Of a stretch of DNA of 13,074 nucleotides, positions 6,873 through 13,074 are shown piece by piece; the first letter of the stretch is position 1, and each line of letters starts with the position of its first letter. This DNA is from an uncultured Anaerobutyricum sp. (GTDB taxonomy: Bacteria; Bacillota; Clostridia; Lachnospirales; Lachnospiraceae): assembly GCF_934307085.1 (NCBI RefSeq), contig NZ_CAKRCF010000060.1, forward strand, positions 1-13,074, written 5' to 3'. The position numbers were made by a program, and so were the translations under genes. The notes beneath the pieces are model-generated. The model had not been told where the DNA came from and searched no databases. It was given only the letters and a program-made list of their open reading frames with translations.

Positions 6873-8348
6873 CTATTTTAAATTCTTATAAACCTCTTTT
6901 TCAATCACCGAGAGAGGAATATTCTTCTCTTTTGCAATTCGTGCCATATCTTCATACTCTGGTTTTTCTTTTGTGATACCATAACCGGAAGCTATTTTTA
7001 CACGAACAGTTCCATAAGAAGTTGCTACTTCCTTGATTTCTCTTTTTAAACCATATCTTTTACAGGTATATTCACGGACACCAAGTGTTGTCGTATGCTT
7101 TAAGATTAAAGTAAGAAACTTCTCTCTATCCTCCTTAGCACACATACAGGTAAGCATTATAGCCGGACGATTCTTTTTCATCTGTATATTCGTTGTATAT
7201 ACGTCAAAAGCTCCTTCTTGCATGAGAAGTTCTGTGACAAATCCAATCTTTTCTGGCGTCATATCATCAAGATTACAGCAAAGCTCTATGATAGAATCCA
7301 TTTCCTGTACCCTACCATAGCAGCTGGTCTGTTCCGCTTCTTCTACAGTATTTCCGATAATCGCACGAAGACAGTTAGCATCAGTAAAGTCTTTCATTCC
7401 CATACCATAACCTGTTTGTTCTACTGCCATCATTGGCATCTGACCAAAAGATTGAACAAAATATTTTAAAAGTGCTGCACCTGTTGGTGTGCAAAGTTCT
7501 CCTTCGATTCTTCCGCCATAAATAGGAACTCCCTGTAAAATATGTGCTGTTGCCGGAGCTGGAATTGGAAGGATACCATGTGCACAGTGAATCTGTCCAT
7601 ATCCTACATGAACCGGAGAAGCGATAATCTGATCTGGTGCAAGTTTGTAAATTGCCAGGCAAACACCTACAATATCTGCTACCGCATCCATTGCACCAAC
7701 TTCATGGAAATGTACTTCTTCTACCGGACGACCATGTGCGTGACTTTCTGCGTCAGCGATCAACTTATATACGGAGATGGCATCTTCTTTTACCTTTTCT
7801 GGTATATTCAGATGTCCAATGATACGTTCAATATCTTTCATGCTGGTATGATGGTGGTGACCATGGGTATGAGTATGTCCTTCATGGCTGTGGTCATGGG
7901 TATGCTCATGGTGACTATGCATGTGCTCATGAGTGTGATGATGATCAGGCTCTCCATGATGGTGGTCATGTTCATAAGTATGGTCGTAGGCTCCGTCATC
8001 ATAGTCATGACTATGACCTTCTTCAGAATGGTCGTGATGATGTTCGTGGCAATGTTCCTCATTATATTGCTCATGAGAATGTTCGTGTTCTTCATGAACG
8101 TGATTGTGTGCATGTGTATGTATAGGAACATCTACACTTTTTTCTTCTTCACCATTTACAGTTACAACCATATGGGTTCCCATAATACCGCACTTTGCGA
8201 TGGTTGTCCGTTCAATCTTTACCTGTGGAATCTGTAAATCGTTTAACTCTTTTACGAAAGCATCTTTATCTGGCATTAATTCCGTGAGTGCTGCCATAAG
8301 CATGTCTCCAGCTGCACCCATATTACATTCTAAATATAATGTTCTCAT
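6873..8348 (-). CDS. larC: Nickel-pincer cofactor biosynthesis protein LarC
   Basis: LarC inserts nickel into the pincer ligand made by LarB and LarE, giving the cofactor of lactate racemase (LarA) and relatives; it acts in the cytoplasm and uses CTP. The 491-residue chain opens with the family start TLYLECNMGAAGDM. It has HFHEVGAMDAVADIVG (213-228), PVHVGYG, CTPTGAALL (286-294) and the LarC2-type C-terminal domain with LDDMTPEKIGF (360-370) and KKNRPA (391-396). Both halves are in one open frame, unlike Lactobacillus plantarum, where larC1/larC2 need a programmed frameshift. Residues 77-167 are a histidine-rich insert with 40 histidines, a likely nickel store or binding segment. The ribosome site AAGGAG is about 13 bases from the ATG, a long spacing, but the family start supports this ATG. 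It lies 161 bases downstream of larB; larE and larA are not in the window. Confidence 0.95.
   Translation of the reverse strand: MRTLYLECNMGAAGDMLMAALTELMPDKDAFVKELNDLQIPQVKIERTTIAKCGIMGTHMVVTVNGEEEKSVDVPIHTHAHNHVHEEHEHSHEQYNEEHCHEHHHDHSEEGHSHDYDDGAYDHTYEHDHHHGEPDHHHTHEHMHSHHEHTHDHSHEGHTHTHGHHHHTSMKDIERIIGHLNIPEKVKEDAISVYKLIADAESHAHGRPVEEVHFHEVGAMDAVADIVGVCLAIYKLAPDQIIASPVHVGYGQIHCAHGILPIPAPATAHILQGVPIYGGRIEGELCTPTGAALLKYFVQSFGQMPMMAVEQTGYGMGMKDFTDANCLRAIIGNTVEEAEQTSCYGRVQEMDSIIELCCNLDDMTPEKIGFVTELLMQEGAFDVYTTNIQMKKNRPAIMLTCMCAKEDREKFLTLILKHTTTLGVREYTCKRYGLKREIKEVATSYGTVRVKIASGYGITKEKPEYEDMARIAKEKNIPLSVIEKEVYKNLK
7848..8120 (-). repeat. His-codon-rich low-complexity stretch inside larC
   Basis: This encodes LarC residues 77-167, where CAT/CAC codons alternate with Asp, Glu, Ser, Thr and Gly codons in HxH, HHH and HEH patterns. 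There is no fixed repeat unit, so it is not a CRISPR or clean tandem array. Such tracts are prone to length change by slippage or recombination. Confidence 0.8.
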
Positions 8349-8509
8349 TGTTACTTACTAGCTCCTTTATGTTCTTATCTTTTTTATCCATTCCCAATAT
8401 ATAATAATACTATATTTTCCTTTTTGGGATTCATATTCTTTTTATAGTTATTTTTATCAATATCAAAAAATAGCTTTTCATTAATTTTTTTCTGAAAATA
8501 AATGGATTT

Positions 8510-9328
8510 TTAATGCATATGTCCCTGTATATGATGTTCTAAATGTTGTATATGGTTCTCCAAATTCTCTGTATCTTTCATAGTTACATGATTAATCATG
8601 CTTGCCATATATCCTGCACCAAAACCGTTATCAATATTTACAACACTAACTCCACTGGCACAGGAATTAAGCATAGATAAAAGGGCTGATAAACCGCCAA
8701 AGGATGCTCCATAACCAACGCTTGTCGGTACGGCAATAACTGGACAGTCCGCAAGGCCACCAACTACACTGGCAAGTGCTCCTTCCATACCAGCAACGAC
8801 AACGATAACCTGCGCACTCATTAAGTCTTCAGAATACGCTAAGAGTCGATGAATTCCCGCTACGCCAACATCATAAATTCTTACTACTTCATTGCCTAGA
8901 ACTTCTGCTGTTAAAGCTGCTTCTTCTGCTACCGGTAAGTCACTCGTTCCACCTGTTGCAATGACTACTTTTCCGTTACCGTCCTTTTCTGGAAATTCGC
9001 CGACAATACCTGTCTTACTCAGTGCATCATATTTAAGAGAAAAAGTTGTACCAACAAGGTCGGCGGCCTCTTGGCTCATTCTTGTAATTAAAACGGCATT
9101 GTCGCTTTTTTTACAGAAAGCTTCGGTGATCTTTAAAATTTGTTCTGGGGTCTTACCTGCACCATAAATAACTTCTGCAGCTCCCTGTCGAATTTTTCTG
9201 TGATGGTCAAGTTTGGCAAACCCAAGGTCCTCAAAAGGTTCTGTCTTTAATTCTAATGCTGCCTTTTCTACGCTGACTTCTCCCTGTGAAACCTTATTCA
9301 AAAGCTCTGTTAATTTCGTATGCTCCAT
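8510..9328 (-). CDS. larB: Nickel-pincer cofactor biosynthesis protein LarB
   Basis: LarB carboxylates and hydrolyses nicotinic acid adenine dinucleotide to pyridinium-3,5-biscarboxylic acid mononucleotide, the first step to the nickel-pincer cofactor. The 272-residue chain has the family N-terminus (FEDLGFAKLDHHRKIRQG, 32-49) and EVIYGAGKTPEQ. The C-terminal PurE-like domain has ATGGTSDLPVAEEA (124-137), GMEGALASVVGGL and PTSVGYGASFGGLSALL. C223 (NSCASG) fits the conserved cysteine reported to hold the substrate. The last 14 residues contain six histidines, an added His tail possibly for metal handling. AGAGGT lies about eight bases before the ATG. It is the first gene of a larB-larC unit with its own promoter (9368-9397). 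Confidence 0.95.
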   Translation of the reverse strand: MEHTKLTELLNKVSQGEVSVEKAALELKTEPFEDLGFAKLDHHRKIRQGAAEVIYGAGKTPEQILKITEAFCKKSDNAVLITRMSQEAADLVGTTFSLKYDALSKTGIVGEFPEKDGNGKVVIATGGTSDLPVAEEAALTAEVLGNEVVRIYDVGVAGIHRLLAYSEDLMSAQVIVVVAGMEGALASVVGGLADCPVIAVPTSVGYGASFGGLSALLSMLNSCASGVSVVNIDNGFGAGYMASMINHVTMKDTENLENHIQHLEHHIQGHMH

Positions 9329-9367
9329 AATATTTTACCTCTTTTACTCTGTAAAATTTCTAGTTTT

Positions 9368-9397
9368 ATTTTACTATTTTACAATATATGAGGTCAA
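9368..9397 (-). promoter_or_regulatory. Promoter of larB-larC
   Basis: On the minus strand TTGACC (9397-9392), an 18-base spacer and TAAAAT (9373-9368) lie about 40 bases before the larB start and downstream of the preceding operon's terminator. The surrounding sequence is very AT-rich, so the exact -10 is uncertain. The 161-base larB-larC gap (8349-8509) has no clear promoter or terminator. Confidence 0.5.
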
Positions 9398-9416
9398 GAA
9401 CAAATGTTACTTTAAC

Positions 9417-9449
9417 AAAATCCCCGGTATTAAATTACCGAGGATTTTT
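9417..9449 (-). terminator. Terminator of the osmoprotectant ABC operon
   Basis: On the minus strand AAAATCCTCGGTA, a six-base loop and TACCGGGGATTTT form a stem that is complete with one G-U pair, then T-rich sequence. It starts about 20 bases after the ATPase stop. On the plus strand the same spot gives a C-A mismatch, which favours minus-strand function. Confidence 0.8.
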
Positions 9450-9468
9450 CATTTGATTTCTTAAATTC

Positions 9469-10185
9469 CTAATCACTAATCAATTCCCGCACAAAAGCAT
9501 TTGCCGGTTGTGCCAAAATTTTTTCTGGTGTATCTAGCTGTACAGCCTTTCCCTCATCCATCACTAACACTCGATTGCCTAACTTCATTGCTTCCCGGAT
9601 ATCATGCGTAATAAAAACAATCGTTAATCCTAACTTTCTATGGAGTGCAGATAATTCTTTTTGCATCATTTTCCGAGTAATCTCATCTAAAGCACCAAAT
9701 GGTTCGTCCATTAACATTATTTTCGGTTTTGCAGCCAGCGCTCTGGCAATTCCTACACGCTGCTGCTGTCCTCCGGAAAGTTCTGAAGGTTTTGCTTTTA
9801 ATAAAGTATCTTCTAATCCTACGAGATTTAAAAGTTCTAATACTCTTTCATGATTTTTCTTTTTATTTTTTTGTCCACTGATAGAAAGTACATAGGCTAT
9901 GTTTGCTTCTACACTCATATGTGGAAATAATCCTTTATTCTGGATAGCATATCCAATTCTTCTTCGCAGTGCGATATGATCAACTGCTGCAATATCCTTT
10001 CCCTGCACATAAACTTTTCCGAAAGTTGGTTCCAAAAGAGCATTAATGAGCTTTAACATTGTAGTTTTTCCACATCCAGAACGACCAATTACTGTGAGGA
10101 ATTCTCCTTCCTTTACATGAAGATTGAAATCATGAAGAACTTCTTTTTTCCCATAACTATAAGATACTTGTTCCATTCGAATCAT
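9469..10185 (-). CDS. Osmoprotectant ABC transporter ATPase (OpuCA/ProV type, no CBS domains)
   Basis: ATPase subunit of a glycine betaine/carnitine/choline-type importer, working on the cytoplasmic side. In the 238 residues one sees Walker A GRSGCGKTT (34-42), the Q-loop at Q82 (AIQNKGLFPHM, typical of this subfamily), the signature LSGGQQQR (136-143), Walker B IMLMDEP (156-162), the D-loop and the H-loop histidine H194. The chain stops after the nucleotide-binding domain. Well-studied OpuA/OpuC ATPases carry two C-terminal CBS domains that sense ionic strength, so osmotic gating, if any, must lie elsewhere. It starts two bases after the permease stop with AGGGG upstream, so translation is probably coupled. 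It is the last gene of the operon, followed by a terminator. Confidence 0.93.
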   Translation of the reverse strand: MIRMEQVSYSYGKKEVLHDFNLHVKEGEFLTVIGRSGCGKTTMLKLINALLEPTFGKVYVQGKDIAAVDHIALRRRIGYAIQNKGLFPHMSVEANIAYVLSISGQKNKKKNHERVLELLNLVGLEDTLLKAKPSELSGGQQQRVGIARALAAKPKIMLMDEPFGALDEITRKMMQKELSALHRKLGLTIVFITHDIREAMKLGNRVLVMDEGKAVQLDTPEKILAQPANAFVRELISD

Positions 10186-10187
10186 GA

Positions 10188-10829
10188 TTAAGCCCCTCTT
10201 TTCTTTACATAACTTTCAATTATTCCAAGCAGCAAATCAGCTATCAAGGCCAATAATGCAATCAAAACACTTCCTGCAAAAGTAAGTGCTGGATTATATA
10301 TCGTAATTCCTCTGTAAATGGCAACACCAAGGCCTCCTGCCCCGATAAAAGCAGCAATCGCTGTAACAGAAAAAGTCATAACTACCATATTTCTCACACC
10401 AGCAAGAATAACACCTAACGCCAACGGAAGTTTAATCCGCCATAAAATCTGCATATTGGTACTTCCCATTCCCCGGGCAGCCTGTATAATTTCCTGACTA
10501 ACTCCCCGAATTCCCGTGTAAGTATTTCGAATCATTGGCATAAGACCATATAATGTCAATGCTATGATTGCCGTCTTATCTCCAATTCCGGTAAATGGAA
10601 TTAAAATTCCTAATAGAGATATAGAAGGAATAGTATAAAAAATATTAGCCAGTGTTAAAATAAGTGGTGCCATAATTTCCTTTTCAGCGATAAGTATGCC
10701 TAAAAATAAACCCAGTATACCTGCAAGTAAAATAGCAATACCAGCTATTTTAAGATGCTGTCCAAATAATTCCAAAAACCAGCCTTTACGTTCTATATAA
10801 ATACTTAAAATTTCTTTTAAAAGTTCCAT
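10188..10829 (-). CDS. Osmoprotectant ABC transporter permease (OpuCB/ProW type)
   Basis: Membrane subunit of the importer, 213 residues, about the size of OpuCB/OpuCD. Hydrophobic segments include IAGIAILLAGILGLFLGILI, the IFYTIPSISLLGILIPF segment typical of the family, and a C-terminal pair of helices. The EAA-like loop GVSQEIIQAARGMGSTNMQIL (about 104-125), which docks on the ATPase, is clear. Only one permease gene is present, whereas opuC-type operons usually have two; it probably forms a homodimer. AAGGGAT lies about seven bases before the ATG. It is 46 bases downstream of the binding-protein gene and two bases upstream of the ATPase gene. Confidence 0.93.
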   Translation of the reverse strand: MELLKEILSIYIERKGWFLELFGQHLKIAGIAILLAGILGLFLGILIAEKEIMAPLILTLANIFYTIPSISLLGILIPFTGIGDKTAIIALTLYGLMPMIRNTYTGIRGVSQEIIQAARGMGSTNMQILWRIKLPLALGVILAGVRNMVVMTFSVTAIAAFIGAGGLGVAIYRGITIYNPALTFAGSVLIALLALIADLLLGIIESYVKKRGA

Positions 10830-10875
10830 TATGTTTATCCCTTGCTGTTTTTTACTGTGTTTTATTGTGACAGGT

Positions 10876-11832
10876 TTATTTTTTGATGATTCCCTTTTCT
10901 ACAAGATAATCTCTTGCTACCTGCACATCTTCTTTTCCTTCTACTTCAACTTTGTAATTTAAAGAAGACATTTCTTTATCTGTAATAGAATTATCTAACT
11001 TCATAATTGCTTCTTCTAAGCCTGGATGAGACTTTAATGTATCGTTTCTTACTACATTCGAACAAAAATAATTCACTTGTAAATGTTTATCATCTTCTAA
11101 TACACGTACATTATCATTACTTAACTGTGCATCTGTCGTAAATCCATTAGAAACATCAATATCCCCTTTTTTTAATGCCTCATATTTCAAACCAATATCA
11201 ATATCTTTTACATCTTTAAAATTCAATCCATAGGTATTACAAAGAAGATGGAATCCATCTTTACGCTCAATATAATCAGAATTGCCCCCAAATACAAGTT
11301 TATCAGCTACCTTTGCCAGTTGAGAAGTTGTTGTCAGATTATACTTTTTTGCAACCTTTTCTCTTATGATGAGTGCATATGTATTATTAAATCCATACTG
11401 TCCAATCCATGACATATCGTATTTTTCTTTATATTCCTTTTGTAACTGTTTCCACATTTCATCATCACTGACACCATCGGAATCATGTTTCAAAACCATA
11501 ATATATCCAGAAGATGTATACTCTGGATATAGGTCAAACTCTCCGGATTCCATAGCTGGCATAATATTATTTGTACCGCCACCAATGCCCTTTGTAAGCT
11601 CTACAGAATAATCGGTGCTATCTTCAATAACGAGTTTTAACATTTCTCCCAGAATAAACTGTTCTGTCATTGGTTTAGTCGCAATCTTAATTGTATCTGA
11701 AGATTCCTGCGTTTTGGCTGCATTCTGTGTGCTTTCTGATGTCACATTTTTGCTGTTACCACAGCCTGTAAGCCCTGTTAACATACAAAATGTCAATCCG
11801 AATACAATTAGTTTTTTCCATGTTTTTTTCAT
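10876..11832 (-). CDS. Osmoprotectant-binding lipoprotein (OpuCC/ProX type)
   Basis: Substrate-binding lipoprotein of the importer, 318 residues. A short basic start (MKKTWKK), a hydrophobic core and the lipobox LTGC place lipidation at C24, so it is tethered to the outer face of the membrane. The mature part begins with a Ser/Thr/Asn/Gln linker, then TKPMTEQFILGEML, a Gly-rich GIGGGTNNIMPAMESGEFDLYPEYTSSGY segment and GFTTDAQL, all typical of the glycine betaine/choline/carnitine OpuAC-like fold. The YPEYT tyrosines are probable cation-pi contacts for a quaternary amine. AAGGAG lies seven bases before the ATG. It is the first gene of the operon; its promoter overlaps a 27-bp palindrome. Which quaternary amine is bound cannot be told. 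Confidence 0.93.
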   Translation of the reverse strand: MKKTWKKLIVFGLTFCMLTGLTGCGNSKNVTSESTQNAAKTQESSDTIKIATKPMTEQFILGEMLKLVIEDSTDYSVELTKGIGGGTNNIMPAMESGEFDLYPEYTSSGYIMVLKHDSDGVSDDEMWKQLQKEYKEKYDMSWIGQYGFNNTYALIIREKVAKKYNLTTTSQLAKVADKLVFGGNSDYIERKDGFHLLCNTYGLNFKDVKDIDIGLKYEALKKGDIDVSNGFTTDAQLSNDNVRVLEDDKHLQVNYFCSNVVRNDTLKSHPGLEEAIMKLDNSITDKEMSSLNYKVEVEGKEDVQVARDYLVEKGIIKK

Positions 11833-11847
11833 TTTCCTGCTCCTTTT

Positions 11848-11874
11848 TAGCTATAGTACTTAGTATTATAGCTA
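11848..11874 (-). promoter_or_regulatory. Near-perfect 27-bp palindrome over the osmoprotectant operon promoter
   Basis: On the plus strand the arms TAGCTATAGTACT and AGTATTATAGCTA flank a single central T and are complementary at 12 of 13 positions. On the minus strand the distal arm contains TATAAT (11870-11865), a consensus -10 whose start site would be about 25 bases before the ATG. The -35 is weak (CTGAAG, 16-base spacer). A strong -10 with a weak -35 inside a palindrome suggests an operator for a dimeric regulator. Confidence 0.6.
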
Positions 11875-12079
11875 CATTAAAAATTTCTTCAGTGTTTCCA
11901 TCATAGCTGCGATATCAAGCGGCTTTGCTATATATCCATTCATTCCGGCTTTAAATGCTCTATCCCTGTCTTCTTCAAAAGTGTTTGCCGTCATTGCAAT
12001 GATAGGAATATTGGCATATCCTGTATATATCCTAACGCATAAGAATTAAATCATCAACCATTTTTTCAAAAATACTTAC
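11872..12079 (-). pseudogene. Remnant of a response-regulator receiver (REC) domain
   Basis: On the minus strand, 12045-11872 translates as the end of a REC domain: NIPIIAMTANTFEEDRDR, then AFKAGMNGYIAKPLDI, ending TLKKFLM-stop. These hold the conserved Thr (MTA) and Lys (AKP) positions. Upstream, in another frame (12079 onward), VSIFEKMVDDLILM resembles the stretch just before the phospho-acceptor Asp. That Asp, about 20 residues after it and the N-terminal part are missing, and a stop separates the pieces. It is thus a deleted and frameshifted remnant, perhaps of a hybrid kinase or response regulator. It lies between yaiI and the ABC operon and supplies one arm of the promoter palindrome. 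Confidence 0.8.
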
Positions 12080-12106
12080 CAATATATTATTATTTTTCCA
12101 TAGAAT

Positions 12107-12559
12107 TTAAAATTTCTCCTGTACCATCATGAGCATTTTTTCAAAAGACTGTGCAAACCTTTCATCATCTTCTTCTGTTCGTTTTTTTGGTCCCTTGATA
12201 TGATTCTTATGGAAACTTCTTCTGGCTTTTTTATTCAAATGACGTTCCATGAGCATCTGATCAATATTGTCATTTGTGTACCATTTACCAGATTGATGAA
12301 TGGCATAAGCACCTTTTCCCAGTGCCATTGCAGCAACACCATAGTCTTGTGATACGACAATATCGCCCTTATGACAGATACTGATCAGTTTATAATCTAC
12401 TGCATCGGTTCCTGCCCCTACTACAATCACTTCACTATAATCCGAATACAAAATATGATTCGTATCACACAGCAATGTGGTTGGAATATTATATTTCTCT
12501 GCTATTGTCTCGATAATCCCCACTACCGGACACGCATCTGCATCTACAAATATCTGCAC
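12107..12559 (-). CDS. YaiI/YqxD family protein (DUF188)
   Basis: Conserved DUF188 protein of about 150 residues with FVDADACPV near its start, VSQDYGVAAMALGKGAYAIHQSG in the middle and a basic C-terminal part with RRSFHKNHIKGPKKRT. The acidic DADACP and DYGVA motifs suggest a PIN-like nuclease fold, but the function is not established. The open frame reaches an ATG at 12589, but I favour the GTG at 12559. GGAG lies eight bases before it, the product then begins like relatives (QIFVDADACPV), and the promoter -10 at 12596-12601 would start transcription at about the upstream ATG itself. It stands alone between gene remnants and looks intact. Confidence 0.88.
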   Translation of the reverse strand: MQIFVDADACPVVGIIETIAEKYNIPTTLLCDTNHILYSDYSEVIVVGAGTDAVDYKLISICHKGDIVVSQDYGVAAMALGKGAYAIHQSGKWYTNDNIDQMLMERHLNKKARRSFHKNHIKGPKKRTEEDDERFAQSFEKMLMMVQEKF

Positions 12560-12595
12560 TAGTACCACTCCATTTCTTTTTGAATCCATGTCATA

Positions 12596-12604
12596 ATTAT
12601 ATCA
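12596..12604 (-). promoter_or_regulatory. Extended -10 promoter of the yaiI-type gene
   Basis: On the minus strand TGATATAAT is an exact extended -10 (TGnTATAAT). Possible -35 elements are TTGTTG (18-base spacer) or TTGAAA (15-base spacer). The predicted start site falls near 12589, which supports use of the downstream GTG start. The promoter lies right after the stop of the methyltransferase remnant. Confidence 0.6.
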
Positions 12605-12608
12605 CTAT

Positions 12609-12907
12609 TTATCTCTTTTCAACAAACACAGTGCCATAGATTTTCTCACAACGCAATGCATCCTCATACCTTTACGGATTTTCAAATTTTTCTACTTTTA
12701 AATCTACTTTTCTGAAGCACTTCATGCCACATCTCTTGTTGGAACCCGGACATCTCCATGTCCACATATATTTGCCAGAGGCATTTCCAGTGTATTCATC
12801 AGCCATACCAATACTTTATTGTCACTGGTCACATCTCGCAGGATCACTCTTCCCTTTGGGTGAAGTCATCTTTTTACACTGTCAAAAAATTCCTGTAGAT
12901 CTGAATA
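12609..12907 (-). pseudogene. Remnant of a class I SAM-dependent methyltransferase (C-terminal part)
   Basis: On the minus strand one frame reads YSDLQEFFDSVKR, an in-frame TGA, LHPKGRVILRDVTSDN, then LVWLMNTLEMPLANICGHGD and VRVPTRDVA before a stop. This resembles the post-motif segment of class I methyltransferases (L-x-P-G-G-R-hydrophobic). After a frameshift, LKVEKFENP, another stop, then RYEDALRCEKIYGTVFVEKR and TAA give a plausible natural C-terminus. The SAM-binding N-terminal half is absent. With internal stops, a frameshift and truncation it cannot make a working enzyme. The family assignment is from motif style only. Confidence 0.6.
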
Positions 12908-12947
12908 ATGATCCCATTACACCTGCACCATAAATCAATGTTCTCAT
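12903..12947 (-). pseudogene. N-terminal remnant of a ketopantoate-reductase-like protein
   Basis: From an ATG at 12947 (a second ATG lies at 12956) the minus strand reads MRTLIYGAGVMGSLF. This is the first strand and GxGxxG loop of a Rossmann NAD(P)-binding protein, closest in style to 2-dehydropantoate 2-reductase. The likeness ends at the join with the methyltransferase remnant near 12905, and the frame stops at 12882. GGAG lies shortly before the ATGs. Confidence 0.5.
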
Positions 12948-12966
12948 AAGAATCATTCTACTCCGC

Positions 12967-13074
12967 TTATCCCAGTGCCACATCCAGAATCATCATTAAA
13001 CTAAATCCAAGTGCAAAGAAAAGCGTACCAATATTCGAGTGCTGTCCCTGCGACATTTCCGGAATTAGTTCTTC
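12967..13074 (-). CDS. ZIP-family metal transporter, C-terminal fragment (runs off the window)
   Basis: The last 35 codons of a gene entering from the right edge. The peptide starts EELIPEMSQGQHSNIGTL and ends FFALGFSLMMILDVALG-stop. This matches the last two membrane segments of ZIP (ZupT/GufA-like) transporters, where EELIPE is a metal-binding motif. The protein would import zinc or another divalent metal. It is in one clean frame with no damage in the visible part. It precedes the reductase remnant by 19 bases. Confidence 0.85.
   Translation of the reverse strand, partial: EELIPEMSQGQHSNIGTLFFALGFSLMMILDVALG

Noticed and set aside
7848..8120. Repeat-like pattern resembling a short array
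   Set aside because: The units are irregular and encode the His-rich part of LarC in frame; no constant repeat or spacers as in CRISPR.
7542..8237. Long plus-strand frame rich in Met and Val opposite larC
   Set aside because: It is the antisense of the His-codon tract (CAT read backwards is ATG). It has no ribosome site or family likeness and larC is certain.

Overview
The window is 13 kb of low-GC Firmicutes chromosome, most likely from an anaerobic Clostridia member such as a gut Lachnospiraceae. The basis is protein style (clostridial long-form ThiH, an Fe-S DUF362 protein, nickel-pincer cofactor genes), strong AGGAGG-type ribosome sites, and intergenic promoters and terminators of Firmicutes type. 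Genus assignment is inference. Every gene I accept lies on the minus strand, so transcription runs from high to low coordinates. No tRNA, rRNA, CRISPR array, IS element or phage gene was seen.

Right to left: the edge (12967-13074) holds the last 35 codons of a ZIP-family metal transporter. Next come two broken gene pieces: a ketopantoate-reductase-like N-terminus (12903-12947) fused out of frame to the decayed C-terminal part of a SAM-dependent methyltransferase (12609-12907). An intact yaiI/yqxD (DUF188) gene follows (12107-12559), then another remnant, the C-terminal part of a response-regulator receiver domain (11872-12079). The end of that remnant forms part of a near-perfect 27-bp palindrome overlapping the promoter of a three-gene osmoprotectant (glycine betaine/choline/carnitine type) ABC operon: lipoprotein, single permease, ATPase (11832 to 9469), closed by a terminator.

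The centre holds larB and larC (9328 to 6873), which build the nickel-pincer cofactor of lactate-racemase-type enzymes. LarC is one uninterrupted reading frame with a 91-residue insert containing 40 histidines, and LarB has a His-rich tail. A long hairpin terminator ends this unit. A DUF362/2x[4Fe-4S] protein follows, with its own promoter overlapping a small palindrome.

The left-centre is a thiamin-thiazole operon under a TPP riboswitch with a transcriptional terminator: thiS, thiG, thiH and a ThiE/TenI-fold gene (5391 to 1735). The last gene looks like TenI (thiazole tautomerase) rather than ThiE: it keeps the TenI-type GHxF-TDCKKGL motif and lacks the ThiE Mg-binding positions. Two points are odd. 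ThiS ends Gly-Gly-Gly-Cys rather than in glycine, and no thiF lies in the operon. ThiH and TenI also share a short similar N-terminal motif beyond their normal domains. The left edge is a NCS2-family xanthine/uracil-type permease with its own promoter and a strong terminator.

No wholly new system was recognised. The best leads are the ThiS C-terminus with no nearby thiF, the shared N-terminal motif of ThiH and TenI, the palindrome at the osmoprotectant promoter, and the cluster of gene remnants at the right end.
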